A stretch of DNA of 64,000 bases, taken from the NCBI RefSeq assembly GCF_947581735.1, contig NZ_CANPVT010000008.1, positions 124,001 through 188,000 on the forward strand. The letters run 5' to 3'. Below are positions 51,475-61,858 of this stretch, piece after piece. Under the pieces are notes generated by a model. It searched no databases and was not told the DNA's origin. It worked only from the letters and a program-made list of their open reading frames with translations. The translations under genes were made by a program, and so were the position numbers. Numbering within the stretch: the stretch's first letter is position 1; every line of letters begins with the position of its first letter. The DNA is from Candidatus Palauibacter soopunensis. GTDB lineage: Bacteria; Gemmatimonadota; Gemmatimonadetes; Palauibacterales; Palauibacteraceae.

Positions 51475-52635
51475 TCAGAGACGGGCCAGGGCCTGCTCGA
51501 TGTCCTCCGCCAGATCGTCACCGTCCTCCACGCCCACCGACAGTCGGACGAGTCCCGGCCCCAGTCCGATCTCCAGCTTCTTTTCCTCCGGCACCGAAGC
51601 GTGGGTCATCGAAGAGGGGACGCATACCAGGCTCTCGACCCCGCCGAGACTCTCGGCCAGTTGGAACACCTGCGTGAGGCCGGCGAAGCGGTTGGCCCGT
51701 TCCTCCGTCCCCAGGTCGAAGCTCACCATGGAGCCGAAGTCGCGCATCTGACGTCTGGCGAGGGCGTGCTGCGGATGGCTCTCGAGGCCCGGATAGCGGA
51801 CGGATTCGACTTCGTCGTGCCCCTGGAGGACGTCGACGACCCGTCGGGCGTTCCGGCAGTGGGCCGGCATGCGCAGGTGCAGCGTCTTCGTGCCGCGGAG
51901 GACGAGCCAGCAGTCGAAGGGGCCCGGGACAGCCCCGCTCGTCTTCTGCTGAAAGTGAAACCCTTCGGCGAGCTCGCCGGAGTTCGTGAGCAGCGCGCCG
52001 CCGATCATGTCGCTGTGGCCGTTGAGGAACTTCGTCGTCGAGTGCATCACGACATCCGCGCCTTCGTCGAGCGGGCGCTGGAGAAAAGGCGTCGCAAACG
52101 TGTTGTCGACGGACAGTACGGCCTCCGCCTCGCGGGCGATCGCGGCGCACGCCGCGATATCCGTGATCGTCATCGTCGGGTTGCTCGGCGTTTCGACATG
52201 GATGAGGCGCGTCTCCGGGCGGATCGCGGCGCGAACCTGATCGAGATCTCCCGTGTTCACGAAATCGAAGTCGACCCCGAACCGCTCCCACACGTGGCGC
52301 AGCATGCGATCCACGCCCCCGTAGACGTCCGCGCCGCAGATGAGGTGGTCGCCCGCGTTGAGCACCGCCTTGACGATCGCCTCCGTCGCGGCGAGACCCG
52401 AGGAGAATGCCGCGCCGTACCGCCCGTTCTCGAGCGCGGCCAGATTTCCCTGAAGGGCTTCGCGCGTGGGGTTCCTGACCCTCGCGTAGTCATAGCCCTC
52501 GCGCGGCGCGCCAACGGCATCCTGGACGTATGTGGATGTCTGGAAGATCGGCGTCATGATCGCCCCGGTCGTGGGATCGGGGCGCTGCCCGGCGTGGATG
52601 GCCCGGGTTCCGAACCGTCGGGCGGCTGGGTCCAC
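51475..52635 (-). CDS. Cys/Met metabolism PLP-dependent enzyme (cystathionine gamma-synthase/lyase family)
   Basis: A 386-residue PLP enzyme of the Cys/Met metabolism family (PF01053). Motifs include FGTRAIHAGQRPD, YDYARVRNPTREALQ, SSGLAAT, SVDNTFATPFLQRP, the PLP-binding Lys in HSTTKFLNGHSD and the C-terminal VCVPSSMTHASVP. GTG 52635 with GGAG eight nt upstream is the best start, although the frame is open further. Cystathionine gamma-synthase, gamma-lyase and methionine gamma-lyase cannot be separated by eye. The 173-nt gap to glmM, which runs the other way, shows no clear promoter. Confidence 0.88.
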   Translation of the reverse strand: MDPAARRFGTRAIHAGQRPDPTTGAIMTPIFQTSTYVQDAVGAPREGYDYARVRNPTREALQGNLAALENGRYGAAFSSGLAATEAIVKAVLNAGDHLICGADVYGGVDRMLRHVWERFGVDFDFVNTGDLDQVRAAIRPETRLIHVETPSNPTMTITDIAACAAIAREAEAVLSVDNTFATPFLQRPLDEGADVVMHSTTKFLNGHSDMIGGALLTNSGELAEGFHFQQKTSGAVPGPFDCWLVLRGTKTLHLRMPAHCRNARRVVDVLQGHDEVESVRYPGLESHPQHALARRQMRDFGSMVSFDLGTEERANRFAGLTQVFQLAESLGGVESLVCVPSSMTHASVPEEKKLEIGLGPGLVRLSVGVEDGDDLAEDIEQALARL

Positions 52636-52808
52636 GTCTTCATCTCCGGCTCGGGTAGAGGCAGACGACGCGTGGTACGACGCATCGCGGGTCGAGTGCG
52701 CAAGGTATTCCCGCCGTGCGGGGAGGGCGACCGGAGCCGCCGCCGCAAGCCGCGCGGACGCCCAACCATTAACATCCCGCGTCCATCTCACGGTCTGTGG
52801 AGAACAGC

Positions 52809-54185
52809 GTGTCAAGGTCACTCATCGTTTCTGCTTCGGGCATTCGCGGAATCGTCGGACGCGGGCTCACGCCCGAGGTCGCGGTTCGCTACGGCGCCGC
52901 CTTTGCCACCCACATCGCCGCCGGGGCTCGCCGCCGGGGGCATGTCCTGATCGGCCGCGACAGCCGCGTCTCCGGGTCCGTGCTGCTCGATGCGGTGTCC
53001 GCGGGGGTCCGGGCCGTCGGGCTGGATGTATGCGACCTGGGGATCGTGGCGACGCCGACGGGCCTTCTCGCCGTCGAGGAGGATGAGGCCGCCGTGGGCG
53101 GACTTCTCGTTACGGCCTCCCACAACCCCGCCCCCTGGAACGGGTTCAAGCTGGTGGCGCGCGAGGGGCGGTTTCTCTCGCCGGCCGCCGGACGGGACGT
53201 CCAGCGAAGGTTCGAAGGGGAGATCGAATACGCGGGGTCTGCGCGCATGGGAGAAAGAAGCGCGCGGGAAGGCGCCGGCCGCGCCCATGTCGAGCGGATT
53301 CTGTCGCTGCCGATCATTGACCGCGAACTCATCGCGTCGAACGCGTTCCACGTCGCACTCGATTGTGTGCGCGGCGCCGGGGCGCCGATCATGCTCCCGC
53401 TGCTCGAGAGTCTCGGCTGCCGGGTGAGCGGTCTCGATCTGGAACCCGACGGCCGTTTCCCGCGCCCCCCCGAGCCTCTGGTGGAGAATCTCGGAAGGCT
53501 CTCCGAACGCGTGACGGAAGTCGGCGCGGATGTCGGCTTCGCCGTGGACCCCGATGTCGACCGCCTCGCCCTGGTGGACGAGAACGGGCGTCCCGTGGGC
53601 GAGGACTGGACCCTCGCGCTGGCCGTCGAACTCGTGGCGGCGCGGGAGCCCGCGCCGGTCGTGACCAACCTCTCCGCCAGCCGCCTGATTCAGGACGCGG
53701 CGGATCGCGTCGGCGTACCGCTGCTCCGCACGCCGGTCGCGGAAGCCAACGTCGTCGCCCGCATGCTCGAGGTGGGGAGTTCGATCGGCGGAGAGGGAAA
53801 CGGCGGCGTGATCTACGGAGGACTGCACCTCACGCGGGACGCCCCGCTGGCCGCCGCCCTGATCCTCCAGTTTCTCGCGGAGAGCCGTTCCACGCTCGGC
53901 GCCGTCGTCGACGAGCGGGCTTCGTACCGGATCGTGAAGCGCACGATCTCCCGGGAGGGACTGGGCGTGGAGGAGGCGCTGGCCGCGATCGCGGCCGCGG
54001 CCCCGTCCGGAGCGGAGCTGGACCGGCAGGACGGGATCCGGCTCGAGTGGCCGGATGGATCGTGGATCCACGCCAGGCCGTCGGGGACCGAGCCGATCTT
54101 CCGCATTATGGCGGAGGCGCCCCGCGAAGCGCTGGCGGACGAACGCGCGGACTGGGTCGACGCCCTGGTGCGGCGCGCCGTCTGA
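52809..54185 (+). CDS. glmM: Phosphoglucosamine mutase (phosphohexomutase family)
   Basis: A 458-residue phosphohexomutase converting GlcN-6-P to GlcN-1-P. The phospho-serine motif LVTASHNPAPWNGFK carries S104, the metal loop is DPDVDRL, and the sugar loop GEGNGGVIYGG and phosphate loop RPSGTEPIFRIMAE follow. GTG 52809 has GGAG six nt upstream and begins VSRSLIVSASGIRGIVG; GTG 52797 is an alternative. The direct neighbour glmS makes the substrate, which supports GlmM over ManB. Confidence 0.86.
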   Translation: MSRSLIVSASGIRGIVGRGLTPEVAVRYGAAFATHIAAGARRRGHVLIGRDSRVSGSVLLDAVSAGVRAVGLDVCDLGIVATPTGLLAVEEDEAAVGGLLVTASHNPAPWNGFKLVAREGRFLSPAAGRDVQRRFEGEIEYAGSARMGERSAREGAGRAHVERILSLPIIDRELIASNAFHVALDCVRGAGAPIMLPLLESLGCRVSGLDLEPDGRFPRPPEPLVENLGRLSERVTEVGADVGFAVDPDVDRLALVDENGRPVGEDWTLALAVELVAAREPAPVVTNLSASRLIQDAADRVGVPLLRTPVAEANVVARMLEVGSSIGGEGNGGVIYGGLHLTRDAPLAAALILQFLAESRSTLGAVVDERASYRIVKRTISREGLGVEEALAAIAAAAPSGAELDRQDGIRLEWPDGSWIHARPSGTEPIFRIMAEAPREALADERADWVDALVRRAV

Positions 54186-54192
54186 TCGCGGA

Positions 54193-56049
54193 ATGTGCGG
54201 CATCGTCGGCTACGTCGGGACATCGGAGGCGATCCCCCTTCTTCTGAACGGGCTTCGCCGCCTCGAGTACCGCGGGTACGACTCGGCGGGCCTCGCCGTC
54301 CACACCGGTTCCGGGCTCGATCTCCACAAGTGCGCGGGCCGCATCGACGATCTGGCGGACCGGCTCATCGACGTCCCGCTGTCCGGAAAGGCCGGAATCG
54401 CTCACACCCGCTGGGCGACACACGGCGCGCCCACCCGCGCGAACGCCCATCCGTTGACGGACTGCCGGGGCGAGGTAGGGCTGGTCCACAACGGCGTGAT
54501 CGAGAACTGCGACGCACTGCGGACGAAGCTCTCCGAACTTGGCCACCGCTTCACGTCGGAGACCGATACCGAGGTCGTCGCGCACCTGATCGAGGAAGCG
54601 TTCGAGGGGAACCTCGAGCGCGCCGTCGCCGCCTCGCTGACCCAGGTGGAAGGCACGCTCGGGCTGGCCGTCATGAGCGCGCACGACCCGGCGCGGATCG
54701 TCGTCGCGCGCCGCGGCGCCCCTCTGCTGCTCGGTCTCGGGGAGAAGGAGGAAGAAGGGACCTGGGTGGCTTCGGACGTGGCCGCGGTTCTCGAACACAC
54801 CCGTAACATCGTGTATCTCGAGGACGACGAGATGGCCGTCCTCACCTCTTCCGGGCACCGGACCGTCGATCTCGGGAGAAAACGCGGCCACGTCGGCTGG
54901 GAGCCCGTTCCGAAGGAAGTCAGCCGCGTCGACTGGGACCTGGAGAAGATCGAAAAGGCGGGATACCCGCACTTCATGCTCCGCGAGATTCACGAACAGC
55001 CGCACACCGTGCGCGATGCGATGCGGGGCCGACTGCTGGCGGAGGAAGGCACGGCTCGGCTGGGCGGACTCGACGAGTTCCGCCCGGACATCGACGCGGC
55101 CGAGCGCATCGTCCTCACCGGGTGCGGGACGAGCTGGCATGCGGCGCTCGTCGGGGAGTACCTCATCGAGTCACTCGCGCGCCTTCCGGTCGAGGTCGAA
55201 TACGCCTCCGAGTTCCGATACCGGAACCCGATCATCGCTCCGGGGACCCTGGTGGGCGGCATCTCCCAGTCGGGGGAGACCGCGGACACGCTCGCGGCCG
55301 TGCGCGAAGCCGGACGGCTCGGGGCCCCCACCTTTGGAATCGTCAACGTTGTGGGCTCGACGATCGCGCGGGAGACGCGCGCCGGAATCTACACGCACGC
55401 CGGTCCGGAGATCGGCGTCGCGTCCACGAAGGCCTTCCTGGCGCAAGTCGTTTCCCTCGCGCTCCTCGGCCTCATGATCGCGCGGCGCCGCGGGATGAGC
55501 CGCGAGGAAGGCCGCGGCTTCGTGCGCGCCCTGGACGGGCTTCCCGCCCTCATCGAAGAGGTTCTGGCAACGGAGGACCACATCCGGCAGGTGGCGGAGG
55601 AGTTCACGCCCGCGCGCAACTTCCTCTATCTGGGGCGGGGCCCGGACTTCCCGATCGCCCTCGAGGGGGCGCTCAAGTTGAAGGAGATCTCCTACATCCA
55701 TGCCGAGGGTTACCCGGCAGCCGAGATGAAGCATGGGCCGATCGCGCTCATCGACGAGGACATGCCCGTCGTCTTCGTGGCTCCGCGCGGCGCCGTCTAC
55801 TCGAAGGTGCTCGTGAACATCGAGGAAGTGAAAACGCGCGGCGGCCGCGTCATCGCGCTCGTGACCCGCCGGGACACCGATCTCGCCGGCAAGGTGGATC
55901 ACCTGATCCCGGTGCCCGCGACGCTGCCTCTCTTGCAACCGATCGTCAACGTCGTTCCGCTGCAGCTTCTCGCCTACCATATCGCGGTCCTGCGGGGCTG
56001 CGACGTGGATCGTCCGCGGAACCTCGCGAAGACCGTGACGGTCGAGTAG
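54193..56049 (+). CDS. glmS: Glutamine-fructose-6-phosphate aminotransferase
   Basis: A 618-residue glucosamine-6-phosphate synthase. The class II glutaminase domain starts with the nucleophile Cys2 (M-C-G-I-V-G-Y), and the two SIS domains (about 285-420 and 455-600) contain GCGTSWHAAL, SQSGETADTLAA and STKAFLAQV. The C-terminal tail LAKTVTVE matches the family. It starts 7 nt after glmM, so the two form an amino-sugar operon. The 155-nt gap to the next gene holds a promoter candidate. I see no glmS ribozyme-like element upstream, as the intergenic space is too short. Confidence 0.96.
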   Translation: MCGIVGYVGTSEAIPLLLNGLRRLEYRGYDSAGLAVHTGSGLDLHKCAGRIDDLADRLIDVPLSGKAGIAHTRWATHGAPTRANAHPLTDCRGEVGLVHNGVIENCDALRTKLSELGHRFTSETDTEVVAHLIEEAFEGNLERAVAASLTQVEGTLGLAVMSAHDPARIVVARRGAPLLLGLGEKEEEGTWVASDVAAVLEHTRNIVYLEDDEMAVLTSSGHRTVDLGRKRGHVGWEPVPKEVSRVDWDLEKIEKAGYPHFMLREIHEQPHTVRDAMRGRLLAEEGTARLGGLDEFRPDIDAAERIVLTGCGTSWHAALVGEYLIESLARLPVEVEYASEFRYRNPIIAPGTLVGGISQSGETADTLAAVREAGRLGAPTFGIVNVVGSTIARETRAGIYTHAGPEIGVASTKAFLAQVVSLALLGLMIARRRGMSREEGRGFVRALDGLPALIEEVLATEDHIRQVAEEFTPARNFLYLGRGPDFPIALEGALKLKEISYIHAEGYPAAEMKHGPIALIDEDMPVVFVAPRGAVYSKVLVNIEEVKTRGGRVIALVTRRDTDLAGKVDHLIPVPATLPLLQPIVNVVPLQLLAYHIAVLRGCDVDRPRNLAKTVTVE

Positions 56050-56092
56050 CCCTGCGGACGCCGGAACCCCGCCACCGCGCGGAGTGAAGGGG

Positions 56093-56121
56093 TTACAGCG
56101 GGAAAGAGCCGGTGGTATGTT
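56093..56121 (+). promoter_or_regulatory. Candidate sigma70 promoter
   Basis: TTACAG (56093-56098), a 17-nt spacer and TATGTT (56116-56121) lie in the gap after glmS, before the DUF1232 gene. The -10 matches two other candidates in the window. Confidence 0.4.
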
Positions 56122-56204
56122 TGGGCGTCGCGTCCGCCGCCGGGCCGTGCCCACAAGGCTGGCCGCCCGGTTGCGCGTTCCACCGGGATCGGGATTGGAA
56201 GGGG

Positions 56205-56678
56205 ATGCCAAGCGCCTACCTCCAGGGGATGAAGGATCAGGTCGCACGATACGCCGGCACGTTGCGTGACGTCGTCATCCTCGCGCCCGTCTACGGTTTG
56301 TTGATGTTCACCCTCATGAAGGACCCGCGCCTGACTCGGCAGCAGCGGATTCTGGTGGATGCGGCCATCGCCTACCTCGTGAGCCCGGATGATGTGATCC
56401 CGGAAGATGAGGTCGGGCCGTACGGTTTTCTGGATGATGTTTTCTGCTGTGCGTACGTGACGCACCGGATCGGAGAGGAGCTTGGCTGGGATGTGGTGGA
56501 GGAGCACTGGACCGGCGAGCGATCGGCGCTCGAGGTCTCGAACAACCTGCTCGCCCGCGAGCGGGAACTGCTCGGTGGGGCAGGCGATGACGTCCTCGAA
56601 TTCGCGGGACTCCTCGACCGGCGGTCGGACGCTGAAGCGGAACGCCCCCAACTCGTCCTCACGGCGGCCGGCCGGTAG
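56205..56678 (+). CDS. DUF1232 (YkvA-like) membrane-associated protein
   Basis: A 157-residue protein with the DUF1232 signature AAIAYLVSPDDVIPEDEVGPYGFLDDVFCC at about residues 50-80, plus a preceding helix (LAPVYGLLMFTLMKDP). YkvA-type proteins are small membrane-linked proteins of unclear role, probably dimers. ATG 56205 is chosen; ATG 56229 is also possible. It overlaps the next, secreted protein if that gene starts at 56587. Confidence 0.8.
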   Translation: MPSAYLQGMKDQVARYAGTLRDVVILAPVYGLLMFTLMKDPRLTRQQRILVDAAIAYLVSPDDVIPEDEVGPYGFLDDVFCCAYVTHRIGEELGWDVVEEHWTGERSALEVSNNLLARERELLGGAGDDVLEFAGLLDRRSDAEAERPQLVLTAAGR

Positions 56679-57339
56679 CGCGGGCGGTCGACCGCGGATC
56701 ACTGCGGCGCTGGCCGTACTCGCCGGATTCCTCGGCGCGGAGTCGGTTGACGCCCAGTATCGCCTGACGGCCCCTTCGGGCAGCGTCGTGGAGTTCGAGG
56801 CCGACCTCCTCCTCCGCTTCCGGGATCATTCCGACTCCCTCATGACCGATCTCGTGGAGGATCCTCTCGTTCTCTACTTCCCGTCGTTCGGACGGGACCT
56901 CGACGAATCGGAGGCGCGGGACGCCTGGCCATGGAACGCGGTGGAAGTCGTGACGGATTCGAGCGCCGCGCTCGTGATGCCGGGGAATCTGAGGGAGGCC
57001 GGCCGGGCGTACGAGAGTTACGCGGTCCTGCGAATGCACGCCGTGCGTCAGGATCCCGACGTGGCCTGCGAGGTGCTCTTCTCACGGGAAGTCGAGGCCG
57101 TCGACGGGTTCATCGACGGATGGATCGCGGCGCGCCTCCTCTTCGGCGGGCCCGCGTACGAGCCGCTCGACGAACTCGCTTTCGCGCGGGAGGCCGGCGT
57201 CCTCGCGGGACTCATCCTCGACCGGTCGGACCGCCAACTGGGTGGTTGTCTGCAGGTCTCCCGCGAACGTCTCGCGGAGGAAATCGCCGCCTACCGTGCC
57301 TGGCGAACGGAACGCTACCTCTCTCCAGGTGGGCGATGA
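56587..57339 (+). CDS. Secreted protein of unknown function, uncertain start
   Basis: From ATG 56587 the product has 250 residues. A signal-like hydrophobic stretch (ITAALAVLAGFLGAESVDAQ) lies about 35 residues in, after a polar Ser/Arg-rich segment, so the true start may be nearer to it. No ATG, GTG or TTG lies in frame between 56587 and that segment, so an unusual start is possible. The mature part (YRLTAPSGSVVEFEADLLLRF ... GRAYESYAVLRMHAV ... DVACEVLFSREVEAVDGFIDGWIAARLLFGG) matches no family I know. It overlaps DUF1232 by 92 nt at the front and cysS by 4 nt (ATGA). Confidence 0.5.
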   Translation: MTSSNSRDSSTGGRTLKRNAPNSSSRRPAGSAGGRPRITAALAVLAGFLGAESVDAQYRLTAPSGSVVEFEADLLLRFRDHSDSLMTDLVEDPLVLYFPSFGRDLDESEARDAWPWNAVEVVTDSSAALVMPGNLREAGRAYESYAVLRMHAVRQDPDVACEVLFSREVEAVDGFIDGWIAARLLFGGPAYEPLDELAFAREAGVLAGLILDRSDRQLGGCLQVSRERLAEEIAAYRAWRTERYLSPGGR

Positions 57340-58811
57340 GTCTCCGGCTCTACGACTCCCTTACGCGGCGGCTCCGCGCGTTCAAGACCGTCGAAGCGGG
57401 CCGGGTGCGGATGTACAACTGCGGTCCCACGGTGTACGACCGCGCGCATATCGGGAACTTCCGCGCCTTCACGTGGGAAGACCTGCTTCGCCGCTACCTC
57501 CGCTTCAAGGGCTATGACGTCTGCCAGGTCATGAACCTGACGGATGTCGACGATCGGACGATCGCGGCGGCCTCCGCCCGGGGCGTGCCGCTGGCCGACG
57601 TCACCGATCCCGTGATCGAGATGTTCCTCGAGGACTGGGACACGCTGGGGCTCGAGGAACCGGAGCATCGGCCACGGGCGACCCGCTTCGTCGACGGGAT
57701 GATCCGGCTCGTCGAAGCGCTCTCCGAGCGGGGACTCACCTACGAGAGCGAGGGTTCCGTGTACTTCGCGATCGGGCGTTCCCCCGAATACGGGCGGTTG
57801 GCGGGGATCGACGCCAAGGGACTCACGGCCGCCGGCAGGGCCGCGGGGGATGAGGAGTACGACAAGGATGACCCGAGAGATTTCGTCCTCTGGAAGGGCG
57901 GCGACCGAGATGCCGATGGAGCCGTGGCGGTGTGGGATTCTCCGTGGGGGCCGGGTCGGCCGGGCTGGCACCTCGAGTGCTCGGCGATGGCGATGCACCA
58001 CCTGGGCGAAACGCTGGACATCCATACCGGAGGGGTCGACAACCTCTTCCCGCATCACACCAACGAGATCGCCCAGTCGGAAGGAGTGACGGGGAAGAAG
58101 TTCTCGGAGTTCTGGCTCCACGCCGAGCACCTGCTCGTGGAAGGCCGGAAGATGTCGAAGTCGCTCGGCAACTGCTTTACGATCCCGGAACTGGTCGACC
58201 GCGGACACGCGCCCTCCGCGATCCGGTATCTGCTGCTCAGCGGACATTACCGGGCCCAGCTGAACTTCACCTTCGACGGCCTGGAAGCCGCGGCGAAGGC
58301 CGTAACCCGCCTGTACGAGTTCAGGGACCGCGTACGCGCGGCCGGCGAGGCGGAGACCGATGCGTCGGCCGATCTCGAAGACGCCGCGACGCGAGCGCGC
58401 GCTGCGTTCGAGGCGGCGATGGACGACGATCTGAACGTGAGTGAAGCGCTTTCGGCGGTATTCGGGCTCGTTCGGGAGGCGAATCACCTGCTCGACCGCG
58501 TCCATCCTCGAGCCCCGGCGGGCGCGGAGACCGCCCTTGCCGTGATCGACGCGTTCGATCGCGTCTTCGGGGTGCTGGCCGTGCGGGGCCGCGAGTCATC
58601 CGGTGGCGATGACGAGCTCGTCGCGTGGGCCACGGCTCGCATCGGGGAACGTGAGCGCGCCCGTAAGAACCGGGACTTCGCGCGCGCCGACGCGATTCGC
58701 GCCGAACTCGAGGCCCGTGGCGTGATCGTGGAGGATCTGGCGGAGTTCACTCGCCTACGGATGGGGGGTCGCACGATCCAGGTGCCGCGCCCCCTCGGGG
58801 CGGCAAGATGA
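57336..58811 (+). CDS. cysS: Cysteinyl-tRNA synthetase
   Basis: A 491-residue class I synthetase. The HIGH motif appears as HIGN in YNCGPTVYDRAHIGNFR, and the zinc-binding Cys28 is in the same segment. The second zinc Cys is in WHLECSAM, and HTGGVDNLFPHHTNEIAQSE supplies His ligands. KMSKS occurs as GRKMSKSLGN. The C-terminal helical domain ends in QVPRPLGAAR. ATG 57336 overlaps the secreted protein stop (ATGA). It ends about 100 nt before the tRNA-Thr operon. Confidence 0.96.
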   Translation: MSLRLYDSLTRRLRAFKTVEAGRVRMYNCGPTVYDRAHIGNFRAFTWEDLLRRYLRFKGYDVCQVMNLTDVDDRTIAAASARGVPLADVTDPVIEMFLEDWDTLGLEEPEHRPRATRFVDGMIRLVEALSERGLTYESEGSVYFAIGRSPEYGRLAGIDAKGLTAAGRAAGDEEYDKDDPRDFVLWKGGDRDADGAVAVWDSPWGPGRPGWHLECSAMAMHHLGETLDIHTGGVDNLFPHHTNEIAQSEGVTGKKFSEFWLHAEHLLVEGRKMSKSLGNCFTIPELVDRGHAPSAIRYLLLSGHYRAQLNFTFDGLEAAAKAVTRLYEFRDRVRAAGEAETDASADLEDAATRARAAFEAAMDDDLNVSEALSAVFGLVREANHLLDRVHPRAPAGAETALAVIDAFDRVFGVLAVRGRESSGGDDELVAWATARIGERERARKNRDFARADAIRAELEARGVIVEDLAEFTRLRMGGRTIQVPRPLGAAR

Positions 58812-58859
58812 GGCGATGGCGCCCACGAACGGCAGCCGGATCGGGTGCCCGAAACCACC

Positions 58860-58889
58860 TTGACGGTCGGCCCCGCATGCCCCTATGTT
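58860..58889 (+). promoter_or_regulatory. Promoter of the tRNA-Thr / tRNA-Tyr / tuf operon
   Basis: TTGACG (58860-58865), an 18-nt spacer and TATGTT (58884-58889), followed by an A/T-rich start region and the tRNA about 25 nt later. The position is right for a stable-RNA promoter. Confidence 0.55.
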
Positions 58890-58913
58890 AGAACGCTATT
58901 GTGCGGAAGGGTC

Positions 58914-58986
58914 GCTGGCGTAGCTCAACCGGTAGAGCGTCGGATTTGTAATCCGGAGGTTGTGGGTTCGAGCCCCACCGCCAGCT
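58914..58986 (+). tRNA. tRNA-Thr (anticodon TGT)
   Basis: A full cloverleaf: acceptor GCTGGCG / CGCCAGC, D-arm GCTC / GAGC, anticodon stem TCGGA / TCCGG with loop TTTGTAA (anticodon TGT), and T-arm GTGGG / CCCAC with TTCGAGC. The discriminator is T, and CCA is not encoded. It heads the operon, like the tRNA genes before tufB in many bacteria. Confidence 0.93.
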
Positions 58987-59070
58987 CGGTCGAGTCGGAC
59001 GAACAGCCGCCCCGAAGCGGCGAACCCTGGAACTCATCGATCGGGCGTCGATCGGGCGCCAGGTACCGGC

Positions 59071-59153
59071 GGTGGGGTACCGAAGCGGCCAAACGGGGCA
59101 GACTGTAAATCTGCTGGCTTATGCCTTCGGAGGTTCGAATCCTCCCCCCACCA
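59071..59153 (+). tRNA. tRNA-Tyr (anticodon GTA)
   Basis: A class II tRNA with a long variable arm. Acceptor GGTGGGG / CCCCACC, anticodon loop CTGTAAA (anticodon GTA), and T-arm GGAGG / CCTCC with TTCGAAT. The discriminator is A, and CCA is not encoded. It lies 84 nt after tRNA-Thr and 112 nt before tuf. Confidence 0.93.
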
Positions 59154-59265
59154 CCTTCATGAGACCACTGACGAAACAAAGGGCGTAGCCCGCGCGCGAG
59201 CAAGAGGAGCGTCCGTCGCGGAGCCACTCCGCCGAACCCGTAGTCCGAGAGGAGAACGAGGGGCG

Positions 59266-60459
<1,194 letters not shown>

Positions 60460-60468
60460 GAAACACAA

Positions 60469-60618
60469 ATGAGGGTTCGGATTACGCTCGAATGTACGGA
60501 GTGCAAAGAGCGCAACTATTCGACGACGAAGAATCGGCGGACCCATCCGCAGCGGGCCGAACAGAAGAAGTACTGTCGCCGCTGTAACGGACACACAATG
60601 CACAAAGAAACACGATAA
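60469..60618 (+). CDS. rpmG: 50S ribosomal protein bL33
   Basis: A 49-residue ribosomal protein beginning M-R-V-R-I-T-L-E-C. The zinc ribbon holds two C-x-x-C pairs (CTEC and CRRC), and the family segment YSTTKNRR is present. It lies 9 nt after tuf and 9 nt before secE. The four cysteines mean this is the zinc-containing form of bL33. Confidence 0.93.
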   Translation: MRVRITLECTECKERNYSTTKNRRTHPQRAEQKKYCRRCNGHTMHKETR

Positions 60619-60627
60619 GGGGTTCGA

Positions 60628-60834
60628 TTGGCCGGCATCGTCAGAAGAACCCAGGAGTTCGCGGAGCAGGTACAGGTCGAGATGCGTCGGGTCACGTGGC
60701 CCGACAAGGATCAGTTGCGCGGCGCAACGATCGGCATCCTGATCTTCGTCTTCATCATGGCCATCGTCATCGGGGCCATGGATTCGGTCTTCGCGGCGGC
60801 GGTGCGTTTCATCGTCCGGTCGTTCGGTGGTTGA
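60628..60834 (+). CDS. secE: Preprotein translocase subunit SecE
   Basis: A 68-residue SecE with the family pattern EFAEQVQVEMRRVTWPDKDQL followed by one membrane helix (IGILIFVFIMAIVIGAM). TTG 60628 is the start, with AAGGGG five nt before it. It stabilises SecY in the inner membrane. It overlaps nusG by 8 nt, and the short single-helix form is typical outside Gammaproteobacteria. Confidence 0.93.
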   Translation: MAGIVRRTQEFAEQVQVEMRRVTWPDKDQLRGATIGILIFVFIMAIVIGAMDSVFAAAVRFIVRSFGG

Positions 60835-61408
60835 GTCCGCGGGCGCGGGAGCCGCGCAGACCGGCCTTCCCGAGGACGCGCTGCGCTGGTACGCGCTGCA
60901 GACGTACTCGGGTCACGAGAAGAAGGTGAAGACGCTGCTGGAGCAGAAGATCCAGGAGTATGGGGATGAGCCTCCGATTCGCGAGGTCATCGTCCCCACG
61001 CAGGAGGTCGTCGAGATCAAGGGAGGGAAGCGCGTCAAGTCGACGAAGCGGCTCTACCCGGGCTACGTGCTGATTCAGATGCTGCTGGACCAGAACACGA
61101 TGTACGTCGTGAACAACGTCCCCGGCGTCATCAAGTTCGTGGGGAGCGGGAAAGATCCCCAGCCGCTCAAGACCGAGGAGATGAACAAGATCCTCGGCAT
61201 TGCGGATGAACTCGAGCAGGCGGGCCCGGAAACGGAGATCCCCTTCCGGCCGGGACAGGTCGTGGAAGTCATGGAAGGACCGTTCAGCGATTTCAGCGGA
61301 ACGGTGGAAGAAGTGTTTGCGGAGAAGGGCAAGGTGCGCGTGCAGGTGAGCCTGTTCGGGCGCCCGACCTCGGTTGAACTGGACTACACGCAGCTGCAGG
61401 GGTTCTGA
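60827..61408 (+). CDS. nusG: Transcription elongation/antitermination factor NusG
   Basis: A 193-residue NusG. The NGN domain (about 18-125) opens [20 protein letters not shown] and contains [12 protein letters not shown] and [10 protein letters not shown]. The KOW domain (about 140-193) contains [24 protein letters not shown] and ends QLQGF. The GTG start at 60827 lies inside secE, and the TGA overlaps the rplK ATG. It couples RNA polymerase to the ribosome or Rho. Confidence 0.95.
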   Translation: MVESAGAGAAQTGLPEDALRWYALQTYSGHEKKVKTLLEQKIQEYGDEPPIREVIVPTQEVVEIKGGKRVKSTKRLYPGYVLIQMLLDQNTMYVVNNVPGVIKFVGSGKDPQPLKTEEMNKILGIADELEQAGPETEIPFRPGQVVEVMEGPFSDFSGTVEEVFAEKGKVRVQVSLFGRPTSVELDYTQLQGF

Positions 61409-61839
61409 TGCCGCCGACGAAACAGGTTACCGGATTCATCAAGCTGCAGATTCCGGGGGGGCAGGCGAATCCGGCCCCGCCCGTGGGTCCTGCCCTGGGC
61501 CAGCACGGCCTCAACATCATGGACTTCTGCAAGGCGTTCAACGCGCAGACGCAGCAGGAAGCCGGCACGATCATCCCCGTCGAGATCACGGTCTACAAGG
61601 ACCGGACATTCAGCTTCATCACCAAGACGCCACCGGCGGTGGAGTTGCTCAAGAAGGAACTCGGTCTCGAGTCGGGCTCTCCGGTTCCGAACCGCGAGAA
61701 GGTCGGCAAGGTCACCGACGACCAGCTGCGCAGGATCGCCAGGATCAAGATGAAGGATCTCAACGCGGCCGATGAAGAGGCTGCGATGCGGATGATCGCG
61801 GGCACCGCACGATCCATGGGGATCGAGCGGGCCGACTGA
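61408..61839 (+). CDS. rplK: 50S ribosomal protein uL11
   Basis: A 143-residue uL11 with the pattern [39 protein letters not shown] and the C-terminal RNA-binding domain ([20 protein letters not shown]). ATG 61408 overlaps the nusG TGA. It forms part of the GTPase centre and precedes rplA by 19 nt. Confidence 0.96.
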   Translation: MPPTKQVTGFIKLQIPGGQANPAPPVGPALGQHGLNIMDFCKAFNAQTQQEAGTIIPVEITVYKDRTFSFITKTPPAVELLKKELGLESGSPVPNREKVGKVTDDQLRRIARIKMKDLNAADEEAAMRMIAGTARSMGIERAD

Positions 61840-61858
61840 TCGGGAGAGATCGGGAAAC

